Positions 13,674-17,483 of a stretch of 17,483 nt of DNA are shown here, piece after piece. The number at the start of each line of letters is the position of its first letter. Position 1 is the stretch's first letter. The stretch is from Baffinella frigidus. Taxonomy: Eukaryota; Cryptophyceae; Cryptomonadales; Baffinellaceae. A model generated the notes under the pieces. The model did no database searches. It worked only from the letters and a program-made list of their open reading frames with translations, and was not told the DNA's origin. The stretch spans positions 98,319 through 115,801 of the forward strand of contig MU646449.1 of assembly GCA_026770585.1 (NCBI GenBank), in the 5' to 3' direction. Both the position numbers and the translations under genes were made by a program.

Positions 13674-13773
13674 TCCCTCAAGTGCCCAGCGGGTCGAAAA
13701 CGATCCGCAGAGGTCCTAGGCAGGTCCTAGGGCCCTACGGTAGGGCGTATGAGCCTACTGGCCACTAAAGGGA
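13674..13773. mobile_element. MITE TCCCTTAAGTGGC, copy 2 (inverted)
   Basis: A 100-bp element between TA dinucleotides, with ends TCCCTCAAGTGCC and GGCCACTAAAGGGA. It is in the opposite orientation to copy 1, shown by the order of the palindromic core and the GGTCG-CGATCC hairpin. Confidence 0.82.
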
Positions 13774-13872
13774 TAGCCCTGGAAGATCACAGAGCGCGCG
13801 TGGGCGAGGAGCTGTCCCCAGGCGGGTCTATCCCAGCCAAGAGCTCTCCCGAGGCGGGCCTATCCGAGGCTA

Positions 13873-13989
13873 CAGGGGTACCTCGCTCATAAGAAACCAA
13901 CCCCCCCTAGGACCCTACAGTAGGCCTATGCCTAGGGCCCTATGGTGGTCCTTGGGGGTGGGCGTTTTCTAATGGGCGAGGTACCCCTG
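13873..13989. mobile_element. MITE CAGGGGTACCTCGC, copy 2
   Basis: A 117-bp element flanked by TA, with ends CAGGGGTACCTCGCTCATAA and CGAGGTACCCCTG. TA target plus a CAG...ACCTCG terminus is like the pogo/Tigger branch of Tc1/mariner (inference from the end sequence). No transposase in the window. Confidence 0.9.
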
Positions 13990-14040
13990 TAGTCCCCACA
14001 CGAAGTCAAATCGGAAGTTTAGAGAAACAGCGCCTCCTGA

Positions 14041-14179
14041 CCACTTAGCAGCCACCAAGGTCTTCACGGACGCAGTCCATCAAAACGATTTGTACTAGAA
14101 TCTTATCCATTTCTATGGATTCCAACCGGAATTTCCCCCGAGAATCCGCGGGAATATATCTTCGGTCGCTGCTAAGAGG
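14041..14179. mobile_element. MITE CCACTTAGCAGCCACC, copy 1
   Basis: A 139-bp element, ends CCACTTAGCAGCC and GGTCGCTGCTAAGAGG, inner GATTTGTACTAGAATCTT. The flanks CCTCCTGA and TACATCGTGC occur joined without the element at about 14791-14808, giving a related empty site with no visible target duplication. Confidence 0.82.
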
Positions 14180-14246
14180 TACATCGTGCTTCACCCAAGA
14201 GAAACGTGCGTTGGTTACGCATCGAACCCACCATGGCCACCATGTA

Positions 14247-14363
14247 CAAGGGTACCTCGCTCATAAGAAACCGCCTCCTCCTAGGACCCTACAGTAGGCC
14301 TACGCCTAGGGCCCTATGGTGGTCCTAGGGGGTGAGCGTTTTCTTACGAGCGAGATACCCCTG
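14247..14363. mobile_element. MITE CAGGGGTACCTCGC, copy 3
   Basis: Exactly 117 bp between TA dinucleotides. The left terminus has CAAGGGTACC. Interior as in copy 2. Confidence 0.9.
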
Positions 14364-14440
14364 TATTCCCTTCCCTGAACAGAGCGGACTAGCCTCGAAT
14401 GGCCCCGTCTCGAGAAAGCTCTTGGCTGGAATAGGCCCGT

Positions 14441-14579
14441 CCATTTAGCAGCCACCGGGGGCTTCACGGATACAGTCTATCTGAACGATTTGTACTAGAA
14501 TCTTGTCCATTGCCCTAGAACCTAACCAGAGTTTCACCTTGAATTCAAGGTGAAAAGGTCCTCGGTCGCTGCTAAGTGG
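14441..14579. mobile_element. MITE CCACTTAGCAGCCACC, copy 2
   Basis: 139 bp, the same length as copy 1. ATAGGCCCG occurs on both sides (14431-14439 and 14580-14588), a possible 9-bp target duplication, although this motif also belongs to the local tandem repeat. Contains an inner CACCTTGAATTCAAGGTG palindrome not found in copy 1. Confidence 0.85.
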
Positions 14580-14621
14580 ATAGGCCCGCCTCGGAAGAGC
14601 TCTCTCGAGGCGGGCCTATCC
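14578..14621. repeat. Perfect hairpin of the GAGGCGGG repeat
   Basis: GGATAGGCCCGCCTCG pairs exactly with CGAGGCGGGCCTATCC around a 12-base centre holding AGAGCTCT. Two head-to-head units of the 20-bp repeat. Confidence 0.88.
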
Positions 14622-14658
14622 CAAGTTAGTCCACACACGAAGTCAAATCGGAAGCTCA

Positions 14659-14775
14659 CAGGGGTACCTCGCTCATGAGAAACCGCACCCCCCCTAGGAC
14701 CACCATAGGGCCCTAGGCCTAGTCCTACTGTAGGTTCCTAGGGGGGGGCGGTTTCTTATGAGCGAGGTACCCCTG
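14659..14775. mobile_element. MITE CAGGGGTACCTCGC, copy 4 (inverted core)
   Basis: 117 bp again, with the core reversed relative to copies 1-3. Comparing with 15043-15075, the same flanks (GAAGTCAAATCGGAAGCT and GAGCCACAG) occur joined by TA, an empty-site pair supporting TA as the target. The left TA is now CA. Confidence 0.9.
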
Positions 14776-14890
14776 TAGAGCCACAGTGCCTCCTGATACA
14801 TCGTGCTTCCTCGGATGCCCCCATCTCAGGAAATCTCTTGGCTGGAATAGGCCCGCCTCGGAAGAGCTCTTGGTTAGAGCTCTCGGCTGA

Positions 14891-14909
14891 AGCGCTCTCC
14901 GAGAGCGCT
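14891..14909. repeat. Hairpin AGCGCTCTC-C-GAGAGCGCT
   Basis: A 9-bp perfect inverted repeat with a single central base, in the decayed tandem-repeat region. Confidence 0.7.
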
Positions 14910-14934
14910 CCCAAGGCGGGCCGATCCCTTAAGT

Positions 14935-15025
14935 GGTCAGGCGGTCAAATTTGACCGCCGAGAGGTCCTAGGCAGGCCTTAGGGCCCTACGGTAGGGCGT
15001 ATGAGCCTACTGGCCACTTAAGGGA
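14935..15025. mobile_element. MITE TCCCTTAAGTGGC, copy 3
   Basis: Ends TCCCTTAAGTGG and CCACTTAAGGGA, inner palindrome GGCGGTCAAATTTGACCGCC, core CCCTACGGTAGGGC. TA is present on the right and GA on the left. Shorter than copies 1 and 2. Confidence 0.85.
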
Positions 15026-15118
15026 TACCAAGCTAGTCCTCACTCGAAGTCAAATCGGAAGCTTAGAGCCACAGCGCCTCCTCTCGCACTGCTGCCTCGG
15101 GAGAGTCGCTTGCGTGCT

Positions 15119-15276
15119 GTTGAGGGTGTAGGGTTTAGGGTTTAGGGTTTAAGGTGAAGGGTGGGGGGATTAGGGTGTATGGTGTAGAGTGTAGGGGTTA
15201 GGGTTTAGGGTTTAGGGTTTAGGGTTTAGGGTTTAGGGCTTAGGGTTTAGGGTTTGGGGTTTAGGGTTTAGGAACA
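15119..15276 (+). repeat. TTTAGGG / TGTAGGG array
   Basis: Telomere-type array, G-rich strand on plus. It starts right after the GAAGTCAAATCGG...CGCCTCCTC duplicated flank. Confidence 0.9.
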
Positions 15277-15309
15277 CCAGGTTTACTCGAAATTAAGAAC
15301 ATACACCGC

Positions 15310-15453
15310 ATGCTGCCAGCAGGGACACCACGCGTGGATGGATCAGCGGCTGATGGATCAGCCTCCAAACCCCCAGCATCGCCTCTGTGGGGGTACATGC
15401 TGCCACCACGGACACCATTTCCATCTCGGAAGATAACTGAATCACTTCCCTAA
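15310..15453 (+). pseudogene. Weak 47-codon ORF, Pro/Ser-rich, cut by a MITE
   Basis: ATG at 15310 opens MLPAGTPRVDGSAADGSASK followed by PPASPLWGYMLPPRTPFPSR. The last ten codons come from the MITE terminus at 15422. A 22-bp direct repeat (GCATGCTGCCAGCAGGGACA and CATGCTGCCACCACGGACAC) lies within. No family; it may be chance. Confidence 0.15.
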
Positions 15454-15564
15454 TTAGCGTTTCTCGTTTAATTAGGGCGCCTTATTAAGTTTACTATGCC
15501 CCAACTAATTTCTCCTGCGCAGCCTCCTATTGAAAAGGAACTGATTCAGTTATCTTCCGAGATG
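15422..15564. mobile_element. MITE CATCTCGGAAGATAACTGAA
   Basis: 143 bp with a perfect 23-bp terminal inverted repeat. ATTTC precedes the left end and lies one base beyond the right end, a possible but offset target duplication. Single copy in this window. Confidence 0.88.
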
Positions 15565-15588
15565 AATTTCGGTGACGGCACCATCGCT

Positions 15589-15728
15589 TAGCTCTATCTC
15601 AGTCGGGTTGACAGACTACTCTTACGTTGTCATGCTGGGTTCGCGGTACAAATCCGTCAACTTTGGAGCGGGAAAGAGCCCGGGCTCACCAAACTGGTGA
15701 GCCCACATAGACTGAGACAGAGCCTAGG
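15589..15728. mobile_element. TAGCTCTG-family MITE, long subfamily
   Basis: Left TAGCTCTATCTCAGTCGGGT, core CATGCTGGGTTCGCGGTACA, arm GGCTCACCAAACTGGTGAGC, right GACTGAGACAGAGCCTA. Probably the reference full-length copy for the fragments at 2.0, 3.6 and 16 kb. Confidence 0.85.
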
Positions 15729-15788
15729 ATTTGGATACTGCAAGGCTTGTGGGGTATGTTGCACCAGCATCCCCTACGAAACCAGAGT

Positions 15789-15838
15789 CTAGCTGTAACT
15801 CAAGTCTATTTCGGCTCACCGAATTGGTGGCAGAGCTA
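15789..15838. mobile_element. Internally deleted TAGCTCTG-family MITE
   Basis: TCTAGCTGTAACTCAAGTCT, ATTTCGGCTCACCGAATTGG, then TGGCAGAGCTAA. Both ends are present in 50 bp, with the interior missing. Confidence 0.6.
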
Positions 15839-15879
15839 AGCGGTTGGGGGCGCGCGCTGCCGGAGAGGTTTGTCAACTT

Positions 15880-16019
15880 TCAAATCCATGAACGTAATGA
15901 TTAATTTCTTGAGGCGCAACGATATTTAGTACACAAATGCTTTACTATTACTTGTATGACCCAATTGTGTTGTAATTTTCGTTGCCCAAAAGCAATTAAT
16001 CAATAATTTTACGGAGATT
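15880..16019. mobile_element. AT-rich MITE with AACTT duplication
   Basis: Imperfect foldback: TAATGATTAATTTCTTGAGG and CGCAACGATA against TTTTCGTTGCCCAAAAGCAA and TTAATCAATAATTTTACG. AACTT flanks both sides (15875-15879, 16020-16024). The uninterrupted site GTCAACTTATGGAGGAAC occurs at about 16288-16305 and 16517-16534. Inner arm related to 13118-13253. Confidence 0.82.
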
Positions 16020-16077
16020 AACTTGTGGAGGAACTTACCGCGAAATTGCGAGTCTTGTCGATCCCCCACAGTCCTCG

Positions 16078-16255
16078 CAGCTCAGGCGTAATGCCAGACT
16101 TCTCTCAAGTTGACATGCTGGGTTCGCGATACAAATTCCTCAACTTTGGAGCGGGCCATGAGAGCGCGGGGAACTTACAGCAAAGTTGCGAGTCTTGTCG
16201 ACCCTCCACGAGTGTTGTCGATCCCCAGAGCCCAAATAGACTGAGACAGAGCTAG
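16078..16255. mobile_element. TAGCTCTG-family MITE with inserted spacer
   Basis: Holds the core TTGACATGCTGGGTTCGCGA and the right end CTGAGACAGAGCTA. The arm region is replaced by a piece of the 60-bp spacer (GCAAAGTTGCGAGTCTTGTC). The left terminus is eroded. Confidence 0.7.
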
Positions 16256-16348
16256 GCGTTGAGGGCGCTCGTTGCCGGAGGGGCGTGTCAACTTATGGAG
16301 GAACGCACCGCGAAGTTGCGAGTCTTGTCGATCCCCCACAGTCCTCGC

Positions 16349-16485
16349 AACTCTGCCCCAGTCGGTTTGACAGACTTCTCTCAAGTTGACATGCTGGGTT
16401 CGCGGTACAAACCCGTCAACTTTGGCGTGGGAAAGAGCCCGGGCTCACCAAACTGGCGAGCCCAAAAAGACTGAGACAGAGCTAG
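16349..16485. mobile_element. TAGCTCTG-family MITE, long subfamily
   Basis: ACTCTGCCCCAGTCGGTTTG at the left, the same core, arm GGCTCACCAAACTGGCGAGC, right GACTGAGACAGAGCTA. Its right flank GGATTTGGATACTACAAGGC is also the right flank of 15589-15728, so the two copies arose by segmental duplication, not two insertions. Confidence 0.82.
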
Positions 16486-16587
16486 GATTTGGATACTACA
16501 AGGCCGAAGGGGCGTGTCAACTTATGGAGGAACTTACCGCGAAGTTGCGAGTCTTGTCGATCCCCCACAGTCCTCGCAGCGTGCCAG

Positions 16588-16790
16588 CGTCGGCCAGCGC
16601 TGCAGACAGAGAGACCTTTTATTAATTTATGAATACCAACAGGTTATGAGGTATCAGCGAGAGAGAGAGAGACCTCTATTGATACCAACGCGGTCGGACA
16701 CCATGCATGGTGTCAGACCACCATGGTGTCCGACTACCACGTCGGCCAGAGCTGCAGAGAGAAAAAAATGCGTTTGATCGGATCCCCCAC
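16588..16790 (+). repeat. Duplicated block with GA microsatellite, copy 1
   Basis: CGTCGGCCAGCGCTGCAGA, a GAGAGAGACC run, ACCAACAGGTTATGAGGTAT, a second GAGAGA run, ACCAACGCGGTCGGACA, CATGCATGG, then GAGAGAAAAAAATGCGTTTG. The same order recurs at 16998-17182. Confidence 0.85.
16695..16732. repeat. Inverted repeat CGGACACCATG / CATGGTGTCCG
   Basis: 11-bp perfect arms around 16 bases that hold further CATGG/CCATG symmetry. The second copy of the block (about 17115) lacks the right part. Confidence 0.75.
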
Positions 16791-16821
16791 AGTCCTCGCA
16801 GCGTCCCGGCGTCGGCCAGAG

Positions 16822-16994
16822 CTAGGGTTTAGGGTTTGCGGTTTAGGGTTTTGCGGTTAGGGTTTAAAGGTTGGGGTTTGGGGTTTGGGGTTTGGGGTTT
16901 GGGGATTAGGGGTTGGGGTTTAGGGTTTAGGGTTTGGGGTTTGGGGTTTAGAGTTTGGGGTTTGGGGTTTGGGGTCTGGGGTTTGGGGTTTAGG
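16822..16994 (+). repeat. TTTAGGG / TTTGGGG array between the duplicated blocks
   Basis: G-rich heptamers, mostly TTTGGGG. Begins after GCCAGAGCTAGGG and ends at TTTAGGCGCC, exactly between the two block copies. Confidence 0.9.
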
Positions 16995-16997
16995 CGC

Positions 16998-17182
16998 CGG
17001 CATCGGCTACAGCTGCAGAAATAGAGACCTTTGTTAATACCAACAGGTTATGAGGTATCAGAGAGAGAGAGAGAGAGACCTTTATTGGTACCAACGCAGT
17101 CATACCAACGCGGTCGGACAGCATGCATGGTGCCAGGCTACGTCGGTCAAAGCTGCAGAGAGAAAAATGCGTTTGATCGGAT
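16998..17182 (+). repeat. Duplicated block with GA microsatellite, copy 2
   Basis: Same element order as 16588-16790, with a longer GA run (about 17060-17080) and a short tandem duplication of ATACCAACGC. Ends at GCGTTTGATCGGATCG. Confidence 0.85.
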
Positions 17183-17327
17183 CGTAACCAGCGTGGCCAC
17201 GAATGCGAAGCTCTGGCCGAAGGAAACGGTCAAGCTCCAGCCTCGATGTGATCCTCTTCGAAGGGCGTGTGATTCTGCCCGCACCCTTTCCTCTCCTCAA
17301 ATTTTACCGTATATTCCCTCCCGATGA
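17183..17327 (+). CDS. Possible exon, unknown protein
   Basis: Non-repetitive island between the duplicated block and the final array. The plus frame reads VTSVATNAKLWPKETVKLQP followed by RCDPLRRACDSARTLSSPQI, LPYIPSR and a stop near 17325. Composition looks coding-like and no repeat explains it, but there is no paralogue in the window to test the frame and no family is recognised. Confidence 0.2.
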
Positions 17328-17357
17328 GGCCTTAGAAAATCAGCAGACGCTTGGGCT

Positions 17358-17483
17358 TTGGTTTGGGGTTTGGGGTTTGGGGTTTGGGGTTTGGGGTTTG
17401 GGGTTTGGGGTTTGGGGTTTGGTTTGGGGTTTGGGGTTTGGGGTTTGGGGTTTGGGGTTTGGGGTTTGGGGTTTGGGGTTTGG
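17358..17483 (+). repeat. TTTGGGG array, runs off the window end
   Basis: About seventeen nearly perfect TTTGGGG units with one short unit (TTTGG) near 17418. Far more uniform than the other arrays, suggesting recent expansion. Continues beyond the window. Confidence 0.95.

Larger units (their letters stand above)
16023..16582 (+). repeat. Tandemly duplicated 60-bp spacer with MITEs
   Basis: The segment GTGGAGGAACTTACCGCGAA...CAGTCCTCGCAG occurs at 16025-16080, 16294-16350 and 16523-16580, and partly at 16170-16230 and 16784-16801. Copies alternate with TAGCTCTG-family MITEs, so the array grew by duplicating spacer plus MITE as one unit (268 and 229 bp). Confidence 0.8.

Noticed and set aside
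16836-17024. Frame encoding GFGVWGLGF repeats
   Set aside because: It is the translation of TTTGGGG heptamers and has no independent support. The same applies to similar frames near 4036 and 9061-9476.

Overview
This window looks like nuclear DNA of a eukaryote whose telomere repeat is TTTAGGG (the plant and green-algal type, also found in some other algae). The evidence is long runs of TTTAGGG and one-base variants in both orientations, GT-AG intron signals, and many short non-autonomous DNA transposons (MITEs) flanked by TA. No rRNA, tRNA, CRISPR array, bacterial operon or long open reading frame is visible. A prasinophyte-type green alga would fit, but the sequence alone does not prove it. 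The window is not simply a chromosome end, because the G-rich strand changes orientation many times.

Layout. 1-3.1 kb: telomere-like arrays interleaved with short duplicated exon-like modules (1-314 minus; 1277-1569 plus; 2562-2847 plus). 3.1-4.0 kb: a cluster of MITEs. 4.0-5.7 kb: G-rich and C-rich arrays alternating around four copies of a minus-strand exon-like module. 5.7-6.8 kb: five MITEs. 6.8-10.5 kb: the most gene-like part, with a small spliced minus-strand gene candidate (6835-7188) divergent from a spliced plus-strand candidate (7463-10521). The plus-strand exons join in phase into a domain that resembles an SH3-like MIB/HERC2 barrel. 10.5-12.4 kb: more broken copies of its last exon, a second exon-like module in triplicate, and two unrelated minisatellites that both have a 31-bp unit. 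12.4-15.1 kb: a 20-bp GC-rich tandem repeat invaded by several nested MITE families. 15.1-17.5 kb: further MITEs, duplicated spacers and a TTTGGGG array that runs off the end.

Main interpretation. Several sets of short duplicated segments differ mostly or only at third codon positions of one frame, so they are probably true exons or recent relics of exons. The DNA between them, which would be intron or spacer, consists largely of telomere-like heptamers and foldback MITEs. Splice-donor-like GT and acceptor-like AG often fall exactly where the module meets the heptamer array. All gene models here are inferences made by eye. No transcript or database evidence was available.
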